The translations under genes and the position numbers were made by a program. A stretch of 64,000 nt of DNA from Rostratula benghalensis (Eukaryota > Chordata > Aves > Charadriiformes > Rostratulidae): NCBI GenBank assembly GCA_013399305.1, contig VXAI01000013.1:8834221-8898220 (forward strand), in the 5' to 3' direction. The notes under the pieces are model-generated. The model did not search any database, was not told where the DNA came from, and worked only from the letters and a program-made list of their open reading frames with translations. Numbering within the stretch: position 1 is the first letter of the stretch; every line of letters starts with the position of its first letter. Positions 1 to 12,035 of this stretch are shown here, in pieces.

Positions 1-432
1 ACCCCTGGGTCATTACAAAGCATGAGGTGCAGCCGAGCACCTCTCATTCCCCCTGGGGTGTGATTATATCATGATAAGCACACTTCATGCAGTTACCTTA
101 TTGCTTTTATAAAAAGTCTTTGTTGGGAAGAAAAACTGTATTTTTTACTTAAAGATGATAAAGTTGCCAGTTTACAATGTTGAGCAGTACTTTCTGCTAA
201 GCTCAATGGTTTATATGTATTAATCTACTCCTTTAGAATGTGCATCTGCCAAAGCCGATCCGAACTCATCAGTCAAAGGGGGTTTCCATAATTCAGCATG
301 TGTTCGAATGATCCAGCTAGAAAGAACATGTGCATCTCCCAGACAATCCCATAGCTGTTGACTGCTCACTGGACACTTATTTCTTTTCTCGAAAAAAAAC
401 CCAAAACCCAAACCAGCAACAACAGGAACAAA

Positions 433-446
433 AATAAAGAAACACC

Positions 447-472
<26 letters not shown>
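433..472 (+). repeat. AATAAA followed by 26-nt poly(A)
   Basis: AATAAA at 433-438 is followed after 8 nt by an uninterrupted A run (447-472). This is the layout of the 3' end of a retroposed mRNA. The sequence before it (about 225-432) is open on both strands over short distances. No flanking direct repeat was found, so a simple A-rich microsatellite remains possible. Confidence 0.5.
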
Positions 473-477
<5 letters not shown>

Positions 478-1369
478 CGACAACAACTTAAGTTGTTTAA
501 ATAAAAGTAAAATGAATTAATGTCTTAAACACATACATTTCAAATAAAAGGTAGGCTTCGGTAACTGGAAAAGAATTCAACCTGCAAAACAAGAAAAAGT
601 TTCTAACTTGCTTTTGCCCCTGGTAGATGTTATCCCACAAATTAAGGGTGACAACTTAATTTAGGGTCCTAGATAAACTACAAAATCCCACTGCTGTCAT
701 TCAGATTGTAGCCTAAGGGGTCTAATGTGATCTTTTGGATTTACAAACACCTGCCTTGGATTATGCCATATGTCTTCTTAGTGGCTCCAGGGGTGTATGC
801 TCTGTCCAGTGTTCGGCTCATTTTGTGCTTTAAGAATGCATAACTGCACACAGGATATGAAGGTTTGCATCCATTTACAATTTATCAAGTGTGATGGCCA
901 TGTTCTGATTTCAGAGGAATTCAATGGTCTGGAAAGGGGCATATGTATGGGCTGGATTTGGCCCTGGGCCATTTATGAATATAGGTAACACTTTTCACCT
1001 AACATGAGCAAGTCACAAATTCAACTGTTTAATTTAAATAGGTCCTTGTCACCGTATCTTCCAGATTTAAGAGGCAGGGTTAGGAACACTGTCAGTATCC
1101 TAGATGAAAAAGAAAAATTCCACCAGCCTTCTATCTTCCAAGATTTGGTTTGACACCGTGCTCTCACTACCCAAAGATGCATAAAATCTTGCTTCTTCCA
1201 AAAACAATTTGAACTCTACCATTTTGTCTTTCCATTTTAATCATATAGAGGTACAAGATTTTTATATACTTATTTGACTTTTTTCTTTTAAATGCTGTCA
1301 GTTCCTCTTTCAACTGGAATTTTGTTTTTTAATATTATTTTTAAATTATTACCTATAGTATGTATAATA

Positions 1370-1385
1370 TATTTTATATAAAATA
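1370..1385. repeat. 16-bp perfect AT palindrome
   Basis: TATTTTATATAAAATA equals its own reverse complement and lies in a very AT-rich block (1320-1400). Confidence 0.9.
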
Positions 1386-1650
1386 AATATATGTAACTTG
1401 TATTATACTACAATTATTCCCCCAAAAGCAAAGTTATATCAAAAGATATATTTCTGATGCATATCCTTAGAAATCTATAGATTTATGACAAAGAATCTGT
1501 CCTTTCAAATAACAATGATATGAATCACAAGATAATTTAATAATAATAGTAATAGCAGAACGCAATTGAGAAATAAAAAGTAAGGATGTAACAAGAGAAC
1601 ATAAAGATAATTTTTTGGCTAATTTTAGCATTTTTCATGTGATATATACC

Positions 1651-1670
1651 TTTTTTTTTTTTTTTTTTTT
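1651..1670. repeat. Poly(T) tract, 20 bp
   Basis: Uninterrupted run of T. Confidence 0.95.
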
Positions 1671-2961
1671 AATGAATCACAAATAACTTTGGAAACAGAT
1701 TTCTTATCTAGAAGAGATGGGTTGAAAGTGAGAGTTGTGGTTACTCCCTTACAATTCGATGGAAACAGCCGACATCAGAACAGTGAAGAAGTAAACTTTA
1801 GGTTCCTTGTTCTTAAAGCTTTTATTTTAAAGATTGTAGCTACTAAAGTTATGATCTGATGGTTCCTAAAAGCACCCTAGTGTGTTAAATCTGTAGAAGT
1901 ACTAACATACAGATATAGACTTCTGCAATATATCTGTGTTCAGAAAATAAATTTTTCCTCACATAGTCTTAATTCACATTTAAGGTTAATCTTTCATTAA
2001 TTAATTGAGAGCCCGTGTATGCAAGGATTACCAACCTGAACTAGATTAATTTGGCACAATACTGTATAGGGTTTTTCCAGTTTATTTGAACATTAATGCC
2101 GCTGTCTTGGGGAACTCTATCCTAAAATGAGAAATGCATCTAAAAATCACATTTAAACAGGAAAAAAAAAAAGGTAAGTGACCATTTGGTAAAAGCAGCT
2201 CTGCTGTTTAGTTACAATGCAGTTAAATCTTGGAGAAGTAGACTAGACTTCATGCTTGATTTTAAAATATGACCCACTGGATATACTTATATGAGAAAAA
2301 AACTATGTAGTTATAGTCTTTATGAAAGCAAGAAAAAAAGTTTACGGTTTATTTGAAGCTATAATAAAGGCAACACAATGCTTGTGTATGCAGAGTCAAC
2401 CTTAATTATGCCACTGCCTAATTTAAGAGTTTTACTTATGGTTTGTCATTCTTTTAATATGGAGCTATTGTATAGGGTATAAAATATCTTGGTTCCACAC
2501 CACAGTTAATTATTCATAATAGTATCATCAAGCGCTTGTTGCTGAACTACAGGATAGAAAGAATGGAATGGAAGAGGAAAATCAGGGAGAGGGAATTCAG
2601 GAAGAAATATAGTTTGTCCTAATGAAGTACTATAAAAATAAATGCAGTACAAGTTAAATTTATTTATTAATGCACTACTACATATCCAATTTGTATGGGT
2701 CCTGATCTGCAGTAAGGACCTTCCACAGAGGGATGAAAAGAATAATATTACATAGCATAAGTGGAGGTACATGCAAGTAACTCTCAATGGACAGGTGACT
2801 GCCCGCTTGGAAAAACTAGACATTAGGATGCATTTGCCCAACAGATTTCCAGTACTTTCTGCATAAAAGCATTGGTGGGTATTAGCATATTTAAAATCTG
2901 TTCATTCCCTGGACTGGTAACCATGGCTACACTTGCCCGGATTTTTTCTTCTCCTCTGCAG

Positions 2962-2982
2962 TTGGAGCCCAGAACAGCAGGG
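2962..2982 (+). CDS. Candidate 21-nt microexon (unrecognised gene)
   Basis: A strong pyrimidine tract and acceptor (TTTTTTCTTCTCCTCTGCAG, ending at 2961) precede 21 nt, followed by a near-consensus donor GGG|GTAAGT. The piece would code LEPRTAG if read in phase 0, which keeps the frame of the candidate exon at 3139. Family unknown. It is proposed only because both splice signals are good and the next candidate exon is close; it could be chance. Confidence 0.3.
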
Positions 2983-3138
2983 GTAAGTAGGCTTAGAAGT
3001 GGCTAGTAATGGATAGCCAGGGCAGCCTTACTCCAAGGAGTCTAGGGAAGGCTTGTCAGCTAGAAAGAATTTAGCAGGAACACAGGAAATGTCTTACTAG
3101 ATAATAGTTTGCTGAACAATTCCCTTCATTTACTGCAG

Positions 3139-3282
3139 CAATCGCTACCTGCCGCTAGTCAGCACTACCTGCCTCCTCGGGAAGTGATGCAAGAAACTCC
3201 ACTTTACTCAGAAAGCAGACCATCTGTCCCCAGGGAACCGGTCTCTCTATTCCAAATAGTTAAAGATGAGTATGAAGACTGA
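3139..3282 (+). CDS. Candidate terminal coding exon (unrecognised gene)
   Basis: After the acceptor TTCATTTACTGCAG (ending 3138) one frame stays open for 47 codons to a TGA at 3280-3282, while the other two close within 6 and 16 codons. The peptide begins QSLPAASQHYLPPREVMQ and ends SLFQIVKDEYED, a normal, balanced composition like a soluble or cytoplasmic tail. Local G+C is higher than the surroundings. I do not recognise the family. If real, this is the 3' end of a plus-strand gene entering from the left and facing MDFIC. TFEC is the expected convergent neighbour, but this tail does not resemble TFEC as I know it. A chance open frame of this length is plausible. Confidence 0.35.
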   Translation, partial: QSLPAASQHYLPPREVMQETPLYSESRPSVPREPVSLFQIVKDEYED

Positions 3283-3879
3283 ATCTAAAGTGTTTATGTC
3301 CTTTCCAAGACAGTTTTTTTTTCTGATGTGTGGGGTTTTGGTTTTCTTTTTTTCTTTTTTCAGGATTAACTGGTATAAGTCTGGGTACATTTGTTATTCA
3401 CATAAATTTCCATCCCTTACTGGAATTCTTTTAAACTTATGACCTCCCTGACATGAAGGGGAAAATCAGTTCCTTAGCTTAATCTATGTGTGAAGACATA
3501 TTCCTATTTATTAGATTTAATTTACTGCCATTTACTTTTGAGCATCCTTCAGCTTTGCAAGACAAGAACAGACCACCCTCATTTACCTTTGTTGCTTTAT
3601 CTGCTGCTAAATTGTTCTTTCTTATTCTGTCCTCTAAAGTACATAACACTGTATTCCCATTGCACAGTTTTAAGATGTCCCTCTTGTTTCTCAGTGCCTC
3701 TCAGAGGTGAACAATGACTCTACACAGTAAAGTCAGATCTTCATTTCATGTAATGTCACTAGAAAGTTTTCTATTCATTCTCCATCCTGTTAATATATGA
3801 ATATTTGCATCACTTTTTAACAACTTTTTAACAACAATCATATTCTGAGCAGGTATCTTTCCTGAGCTGTCCATAAAGT
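3283..3879. other. Non-coding stretch, possibly 3' UTR or CR1 continuation
   Basis: It follows the candidate terminal exon. It contains T-rich runs (3311-3361), and its right half may already belong to the old CR1. Only the short pieces noted under the CR1 entry can be matched. Confidence 0.4.
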
Positions 3880-4560
3880 ATTCAAGCTTCCTAAAATTAT
3901 GTTTATTGAATTTTGTCTGCCATGCTATTTCCTACCATCTACATTAAATAGGTCCTCTTAGAATTCCTCACAAGCTTTACCAATGTTCTGCAAAGTTTGC
4001 TTCCTTGCTTTACACGACCCCTGAGGCAATCACATCCTGATTCTATAGCAATCTTCTGTTCATTTATAATATATTTTAAAATGTAATTATTAATAACTGT
4101 ATTACATAATACAGGACCACAGATTAATCCATGAATCCATTGCTAGCCTCTTTTATGGAAAAAATTATTTTTTTTACTAAGCCAAATCTTGTCTGTCATC
4201 CAACACCTACTTAGAGACTCTAACAGCCAACCTCAAGGTAGGCCTGCAAAAGCCTTTTGAAGTACAGAATTTAGAATATAAAAATTTGTTCTCGTTTTGA
4301 AATATCTTCAAGAAATTCTGACAAATTAGTGAAATAGTTTTGCTTTGTAACACTCGCCCTACGAGAAACTGTTTATTATGTGACTTTGTTACTCTTTTCT
4401 AAATTTTGTCAACCAATTGGGTTCATGCAACTTTTACTGGCCATTAATTCTCTTTCTAAACACAAATACAACATTTGATACCTTTCAAATTTTAGTCCCG
4501 TAATTGTTTCCTAATGAGAATAACAGTCAATATATTTGCTAGTCAATCAGACGGCTCGTA
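3880..4560 (-). mobile_element. Ancient CR1/L3-type LINE fragment, antisense
   Basis: The plus strand again follows the antisense CR1/L3 order: AAAAGCCTTTTGAAGTACAG (about 4249-4268), TCTTCAAGAAATTCTGACAA, TTAGTGAAATAG, then GTCAACCAATTGGGTTCATG near 4410-4430. The frame is destroyed. Borders are approximate; the left border may reach about 3480. It begins only a few hundred bases after the candidate terminal exon at 3139-3282. Confidence 0.5.
4020..4071 (+). repeat. 52-bp repeat, copy 1
   Basis: CCTGAGGCAATCACATCCTG and the 32 bases after it match 5831-5882 with four substitutions and no gaps (48 of 52). Similarity stops abruptly on both sides. This copy sits inside the old CR1 piece. Confidence 0.85.
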
Positions 4561-5830
4561 TCTGAACACTATCCACCTTTAAAGGATTCCTCCAAATACA
4601 AGGCATGGTATTCTCACATGTTCTGTCCAACTTCAGGTCATCAAGGTATTTACAAGTGTCATATCTTCTGGTAGAAGGGACACCTGGTTCCACATAAAGA
4701 ATAAAAGTAGTTGGAATAAAACTGCTAGATCGAGTAAATACCTCTCTAGCAAACAAATACAGGATTCATGAACTAAGAAACAATTAATGAATAAACCTAT
4801 AAATATATTAGCTTTACTAGTTTGAATCAAAACTACATGGTCAGAGCCCACTGCTGCCCACTATTGCTCCTAGGTACATAGCCCAGAGTCACTCTGCCTC
4901 AACAGCCATGTGGCTGAGAGCAAAATTGTCTTTTTTTGTCTCCCAGACACAGTGTTGCTGACATATAAAATATATTAAGATTGGAACAGAATTGTAATTA
5001 GGATAAATATTTGATGTCCAAAGTGCTATCATGCTAATATAGATGGGGAAGACAGATTTCTACGTAGGTAGTGTATTGTTGTTGCAGTGTTCTTATAATT
5101 CTGCCATATTTTTAAAGATTAAACAAATAAGAAAGATGGACTGAAGCAGGCAATATCAAAACATCTTTACTTGAGCGGAGTTGTTAAGAGAGCCTTTCAG
5201 AAAATGGAAGTAGCAAAGCAAATAGTTACACCTCAGGAACAATACAGTATTGCAATTTATCAGTAATGATGGAATTAGGCTCAGCAGAGAAAAAAAAATC
5301 ATACTTTTTAACTGAGATCTGGTCTGTACGGGACATCTAGGCTGATTACAGGGGATGATGAGGAAAACACTAAGAATCCATGAAAGATCCTGTAGTATTA
5401 AGTCTAATTTGATGTATCTTGCCTTAGTTTCAAAAACTGAGCCCTCTTTCTTTCACTCAATTCAGGTTCAGTCTGGCATTCTGTATGCAGTCAAAATTCC
5501 CCTTAAACTAATAACAGCTTCACCTAAACGTGAAGCAAAGGTTTAGTAAACAAGGGAAGAATATTTTGTTTTCGGAATAGAGATATATTAGCAAAAATAT
5601 GTATCTCTGATTTAACATGTCCATAATTATGAAATCTTAATAATGATTACCTATAACAAAATTGCAGAATTGTTATTAGTGGCAATTTTAAAGGCAAACC
5701 CCTGCAAAATAAAAGAATATATATTTTCTCTTTTTACAGGGATTTACAGTACTCATCAACTTGTATAGTTCACATTAGCATCCAGTGACATTGCTTTGTC
5801 TGTATATATTTCTAGCTGTCAACAGAATGT

Positions 5831-5882
5831 CCTGAGGCAATCGCATCCTGATTCTATAGCTATCTTCTATTCTTTTATAATA
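5831..5882 (+). repeat. 52-bp repeat, copy 2
   Basis: Direct-orientation partner of 4020-4071, 1.8 kb away. It begins CCTGAGGCAATCGCATCCTG. The flanks do not match, so this is either a small segmental duplication or two hits of one dispersed element. Confidence 0.85.
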
Positions 5883-7670
5883 CACAAGGGTCTAATTTTC
5901 CATCAGCAAAGCATGAAATCATGTAAGAATGCCACATAACCAGCATGTGCAAACAAGTAGCACTTTTTCTACACATAAAAATGCTTCATAAAATAACAAA
6001 TAAATTAAATCTTCTTGTTCGTGTAAAGCACTTGAAAACTGAGGCCCTTTTTAGAAATTAGAGTTCTCAGTGCAGAAATGGGCACGCCACACTATTCCTC
6101 TAAACGTGCACCACCTTGCAGCATTATTTTGTGTGGTAAAACCATTTCACTCAGGGTAACGATGGAGCTCTCTACTTCCTCGAAAAAATAATACAGTTGC
6201 AAACACAAGGCTTATTAATTAAATTAACATAAATATTAAACAGCTAGCAAGTTAAGAAAAGAAGTGTGCTTCAACTTGGTGATGCCAGTGTTTTGCTCTG
6301 ACAGCAGCAGCCTCAGTCTGTAGTGTGTGGGTTCCTATAAAGTACTTTTAAGGTGATTCAATGGAGCAGAATGGGTACAGCAACTGTGTAGTTTGCCACT
6401 TCCAATGTATTGCTGTGGAGAAGCCAGAGAAAACACTAAGGCTCAGCAATTAGATAATTTCAAAATGTATCCAAATAAAAGTGCAAAATATATGTGCAAG
6501 CTCCACCTCCCTCTCTGGAACATATGTCTAGTTTTGCAGCACTGTCTGCCATCACCACTGACCTCCTTAAGCAGCTTGTGTTTGCAGTATACTTGAACCA
6601 TATTCAAGACATATGTCTTCCTTGCTAGAAGAACCACCACGCTCAGTTTAGCCTCAGTGTATTGACTACAATTGCCAAAATCATAATCTTCATCTTTGCT
6701 TCTCATATTTCTACAACTTCAGGGGATTTTTAACACCCTTCTCTACATAATGTACAGTTTATTTAGCACATGGCTTTCAGATGTCTGGCTGCAAAGTAAC
6801 CTGTTGTAATTTAAGGCAAACATGTTTTGAATAAAATAGCTGGTGCTTTTAATCTCAACTGCATCTAGTACAATGGGAGCTTTCAGAATAAATGGATTTT
6901 CCAGGATGAAGAGGGCCACATAGTCTCTACTCATGAAAAGAACTGACCTAGAATTTACATGTATAACTTTCAATAAATTTGCTTTTGTTAGCTCCTCACT
7001 ATTACAGCAATACCTTTGAGAAATGAGCCTGCACGTGACATAGAGAAAGTCAGGCAGCACACACTTGTTTTTCCTATTACACTCTTGTTTATGGACACAT
7101 TTCCTAAACATTATGAAGTAAAACAGAGGCATGGTTTTATTTGCCTTTTAAATTCAAGAAGATAGGAGCAAGGATAATTGTTGCCAAAGCATATCTGATG
7201 GGACCAAAGTGCTCAGCAGTGACTCAGTGCAAGAAAACAGCCCTAAGCTTGTAGGGGAAAGTCCTGACCCCAACTCCACAGCTGGGGCAGCCCTGCCCAC
7301 ACTGGAACTAACGAGTTTGTGAGGCTGCTGGCCCACACAGATGCAAGGATCAGCTTAAAAATAAAACCTACAGTTCAAGATTATTGAGAGCTGGCATCAC
7401 CACAACCAGAACTAAGCACTCATTAATCAGGGACAGTTTTTCAGCAAGTTTTCACTCTTACTGGTCCACAGAGGCCAAAGGAAGAAGACCATCTGCAACA
7501 TCTGAAAATCTGCCCCTCCAATGTTCCTCTCCTTAAAGGAAATAATTGCGTAATGGACAAATACCCCCCAGGAAAGAGAAGTCACCCCGTAGAACTGAAT
7601 TCATCTTGGATTTGAGTAAACTCACTTCAGCGCCAGATCTTTTTGTACGTTACCTGGCACTCTGCAATGA

Positions 7671-7726
7671 GCAAGTAGGCTGTGCAAGCAGATGCTGGGT
7701 AAATTATAAAGCAAGTGGGCTGTGCA
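7671..7726 (+). repeat. 16-bp direct repeat, spacing 40 bp
   Basis: GCAAGTAGGCTGTGCA (7671-7686) recurs as GCAAGTGGGCTGTGCA (7711-7726), one mismatch. Confidence 0.8.
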
Positions 7727-10321
7727 CTATAGCTGTGCTGTTACCATGCAGCAAGACATGGATTTCTGCTGTGCCTGCTAGAAGTCAGGCAGGGGAACAC
7801 CTCTGCTTTCACAACCCTTCTGTCTGTATTGTAAAACGGGCACAACAGCATCTCTCTTTCCCTCTGTGGTACCCCAGGAGCTGAATCACAGAAGGCTGAA
7901 AGGTTCAACAACTGTATCTGTGGTTCACTTTCCTGAGATCTAGATAGAAGCCTGGAAGGGTGGTAATACACAGTGTCTCCTCTAAGCAAGCACAGTCATG
8001 CTCTAACTTACGTGTTTGGTATATGTATCTTGTCAGCAACTGCAGCAGATGTAATCTTCCTTCAACAACAAGAAAATCAGGAAATTTGTGGTAGCAGTAA
8101 GTTGGAGAAAACAAGACAAAAGCGACCTGTTCACTTACACAAACCTGGTTCTACTGTTTTCCTGTGGTTTATCAGCCCTTGAACAATTTTATGTCACTCT
8201 TTAGACGGTTGTGGGGCCTGCAGAGTCAGAATAGGCTCCTTTTCAGGAGCAAGGTTTTCATATATCTCTGCCCATACCTTCTGCAACTAGTAAGTAAACA
8301 GTGCTCTTAAAGCTACATAATCAAACTTAACATTTCTTATTTTAGTATATATTGCAGAGGATGTGTGCAGATCTTCTGGTTTACACCACTGCATGTGGTA
8401 TGGTGGTGTCAAACAGCCAGTTATGTTTTAAGGCAAGGGGCCAAATTGACCCGCTTTGTATATTTCTATAACCCAAACGTTACACTAAGATTCTGCATAT
8501 TCTAAACTTTCATATAAAATCTTTTCTATGAAAAGAAAAATATTGTTTCTAGCTTTCATAGTTGTGAAGAAAACCTGCAATTGCTAACAGACTGTAAACG
8601 GGTGCAATGCCTAAGGCTGGAAACAGATGGAAAACTGGGCTCAGGAAGGCAAGAACTCTAGTATTTTTTCTAAGCTGACTTGATGTTGATATTAAAAACT
8701 AATGATGTCACTTTAAAACTTAACGCTATGTCTTCTGGTGACCATTTAAATAGACAGGAAAGGAAAAGAGTTGGAATTAAGTCCTCGTAAGTCATAATGG
8801 GAAGCAGAAGAGATATAGGCTAGAAAAGGGGAAAAAATCTAATATTGCAGAAATACTACTGTTTATGAAATGCATGAGGAGCAAATAAGAAATGAATTAT
8901 ACATTAAAAAAAGTTAAAAGAATGCCAGGATTAGGAAATACTACAATGAGGGGAAATGGTGGCCATAAATTTACATCTCAATATATGAAATTTAAAATGG
9001 CTTAGATAAGCACGTTATTTTGAAACACCTAATTTTAACTGTAGCTTTTATTTACAAATATTATCATACCTAATCTTGTTTTTCAAATGTTTTTTGTTGT
9101 AATCAGCTTTTTTGACAATTTTCAGTAAATCGGCATCTGAAACAGTAGGGTGAATAGGCTCACCCAAAAGTTTCTAATAAACTGTAATGATAGCTTCAGC
9201 TTTTTGTGTAGAAGGAGTTGCACAGCTTGGTAAGAGTGCATTTGTGGAGTGACATCACTGATGTTGAGGAATCAACATCAAATTGTATGCAGCTTGGGTT
9301 TTTTTTTTACTGTGGCTGGTTGCAATGGGGTCCCAAAGCCTTGATGCCCACTGGCAGGTGGAGAACACCAGTTCCAGCCTTGCGTGTCTCAAAGGAGCAG
9401 AAACTGTAATCCCTGAGATACTCCATGAAGTAATGAAAGCTCAGTAAGAGAGGACTATCAGGAAATTTGCTCTTGGACTCAATAAAACACGAAAGTAGGT
9501 GCACCTTTGATTTACTTGTGCAATACCACACATTTCCGTACCAAAAGCTGGGTGGGAAGGAGGGGACGCTGCATGTGCTGTGTGCTCCCCTGCCCGACTG
9601 CTACCAACCAGCTTTCCCTATTTGCTCTTTCCCACCTGTGAGACTACTTACTGGAAGAACCCCAAGAATGGTGCCTAACCTGTTGGCTCAGATCTTCCTG
9701 GGACAAAACTGGAGTGCAACTGGAGACAAGTATTCCCCACCTTGTTGCAACATAGCTGTGTGCCCCCAAAACACCAAAAGCACATAGCTATTCTATGTGT
9801 GCCCTCCTCTTTCACTTAACATACCATTTTTACCCTCATTTCAGTATCTTCATTCTTTTCCTGCACTGATGTCTGCTGCTACATGGCTACACCTATGATA
9901 GCCTTTTGCACTTCCACAAGAGCTACTTGGCAGCAGAGAACTAGGGTTGCTGACACTGGACCTCCTTCTACCTCTTTTCGTCTCACAACTTTGTTTTTCC
10001 TTGGCTGCTGGATGCACCATCCTTGCAGCAAGCCAGTACAAAGAGCAACAAGGGAGAGAGACAAGGCTACCCCCTCAATTATCACTGAAAGTGGCCCCTG
10101 GTAGGTAGGGGAAATCATGGTAAAACATTTTTAGATTCAAGTTCCCATATGTTTCTGTATCCATATTACAGACAGACAGAATTGGGAATCAGAGGGGTAG
10201 GTATACTGGTGCAATGCAAAATCTTTGACAGGTAAGTAGGAGTTTGTCTGTCAGGGTTAGCTGTGTCTCAGAAGACTTCTCAGCAGCATCCAGTGTGAAT
10301 GCATATGATCTGCTCACACAG

Positions 10322-11370
10322 TGTCATGCTTTGGGCTGGTTGGCCAACGACAAGACAACAGATGCTCTCCCCCACCTCTCACTCCAAGGAGAGAAAGAAG
10401 AGACAAAAAAAGAGTTATGAGTTTAGAAAAAATTAAGCTACTTTAATGAAATATTATTAATAGAATAAAAATGAAATAATGAAATAGATACAATATATAG
10501 AGATATATCCAAAACCATAGCAAGCTCCCCGAGAGACATCACTGGGAAAGTTTCAGATTGGTGTCAGTGATGAATGGGAACTGTGTTCAAATCCTGATTC
10601 AGGGACCCACAGATTGGGATCAAAAGTAGAGTTGGCTGTGTTCAGATTGGAGAAGAGAAGGCCCCAGGGAGACCTTATTGCAGCCTTCCAGTACCTGAAA
10701 GGTAGCCTACAGGAGAGCTGGAGAGGGACTCTGTCAGGAAGTGTAGTGATATGGTGAGGGGTAATTGTTTTAAATTGGAAGGAATGAGTTTTAGATTAGA
10801 TATTAGAAATAAATTCTTTACTGTGAGGGTGGTGAGGCTGCCCAAAGAGTTGTGGAAGGCCCATCGCTGGGAGCGTTCAAGGCCAGGGTGGATGGGGCTT
10901 TGAGCAACCGGCTCTAGAGGAAGGTGCCCCTGCCCATAGAAAGGGGGGCAGAATTTTATGACCTTTAAGGTCCCTTACAGCTCTAACCATTCTACAGTTC
11001 TGTGAAACTGACAAGGTCCTCTTCAGACATCAGCCATTGAAGAAAGAGAACCAGCAAAAAACCAAACAGACCACTGAAGAAAGGACAAAACCTTTTCCTC
11101 CCTCAGCTTTTATACTGAATATGGCAGATGGGATGGAATACCCTATTGGTCAGTTTGGGTCACCATTACCTGTCCACTCTCCCCGCAGGGTGCAGTAAAC
11201 AACCAAGTCAGCAGACCCTGGTTGCCACAGCAACAAGTATAAGCAAGACCCTCTCTCTGCTCCATCCCAAATGAGGACACCCAAAGACAGCAAATGCACT
11301 GCAAATTACAGCGGTAGGACTAGAAAGGATGCCAGAGTACGATTAAATTCCCAAAAGAGCTGAAAGGTTA
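10322..11370 (-). mobile_element. Endogenous retrovirus LTR (bird ERVL-like), interrupted by CR1
   Basis: Read on the minus strand this is an LTR. It has a TATAAAAG box (plus 11107-11114), and upstream of it a promoter-proximal block with a CCAAT-like ACCAATAGGG segment. ATTAAA (plus 10442-10447) serves as a likely poly(A) signal. The distal end is TG/CA-type: the plus strand starts TGTCATGCTTTGGG at 10322. The layout and wording resemble a common bird ERV LTR family as I remember it. No gag, pol or env reading frames flank it, so it looks like a solo LTR. The CR1 at about 10632-11005 sits inside it. The right boundary is uncertain (11300-11370), and I could not find a clean target-site duplication. 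Confidence 0.7.
10632..11005 (+). mobile_element. CR1 LINE, 5'-truncated 3' end
   Basis: This is a typical bird CR1 tail. It opens with GGAGAAGAGAAGGCCCCAGG, followed by GAGACCTTATTGCAGCC, then AGGGTGGATGGGGCTTTGAG, and a terminal GACCTTTAAGGTCCC. It ends in the family's ATTCTACAGTTCTGTGA-like 3' repeat, with no poly(A). It is truncated as CR1 usually is, and the reverse transcriptase frame is absent. It is inserted into the opposite-strand LTR, so it is the younger of the two. Confidence 0.93.
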
Positions 11371-12003
11371 TAGTCCTGGTTCTTCATCTCAGTAGAGTAT
11401 GCTCACATGCCTACCTCTCCAGAAGCCCCGCTGCATACAGCTTGTGGTTTTGTGGGAGGAGAATTAACTTTTCCTGTGTTCAGGAGAAGGATTAACTTCT
11501 CCTGTACTCAGGCTCTGTTTACTCAAGCCATTCGCGCACAACATTCTCAAGGGCAAAATAAGCAGGCAGATGCAATTTTGAGAACAACTTAATTTCAGAG
11601 GTAAAGCTGGGCCAGAAAATAGATTTTATGTGCCAGGAACACAATGGCATTTGAGACATTACAAAAAAAAAAAAAGAAAAAGACCACAGCAACAAAAAAC
11701 CCCACAAAGCAAAAATAAGGGCATTCAAGTTTCTAAATATAATTTTTAAAAAATGTTTATTTTGAAAAACTTTGTAACGCTTTATTCATTTTATTTCAAC
11801 TTTTGTCTATTTTTACAGACAACCAAATTAAGTTTCAAAACAACATTGAAAGTAAAGCACGCATTAGTTGAAAGAGAGGAAAAACAGGAGCTCCACCATT
11901 GCAAAATGTTTTCTTTTCCCTCCCTGTCAGCCTCTCTTCTCATAACAAAATTATCTAAAAATCATTATGACAATATGAAAGTATTTGTCTCTCTGCCTAA
12001 ATT

Positions 12004-12035
12004 TGTCTGTCTGTTTATCTGTCTATCTATCTATC
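12004..12035. repeat. TCTG/TATC tetranucleotide microsatellite
   Basis: Compound TGTC and TATC repeats, slightly interrupted. Confidence 0.9.

Larger units (their letters stand above)
473..2961. other. Non-coding stretch, no gene seen
   Basis: AT-rich DNA holding the poly(T) at 1651 and the palindrome at 1370. A short open stretch at 797-988 has no splice or protein support beyond a weak donor-like TATAG|GTAACA at its end. Confidence 0.6.
4561..10321. other. Intergenic stretch, no gene seen
   Basis: Holds the second copy of the 52-bp repeat (5831) and the 16-bp repeat (7671). Frames up to 129 codons (6743-7132 minus) show no recognisable domain or splice context. 9540-9780 is somewhat G+C-richer without further signs. 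Confidence 0.6.

Noticed and set aside
24..43. GAGGTGC...GCACCTC hairpin near the left edge
   Set aside because: A 7-bp stem alone is common by chance and has no associated RNA or terminator context in a vertebrate genome.
6743..7132. 129-codon frame on the minus strand
   Set aside because: Unrecognised, no supporting signals and composition typical of translated AT-rich non-coding DNA.
10171..10227. Exon-like piece with ATTACAG acceptor and CAG|GTAAGT donor
   Set aside because: Only about 20 codons open; splice-like pairs this short are expected by chance.
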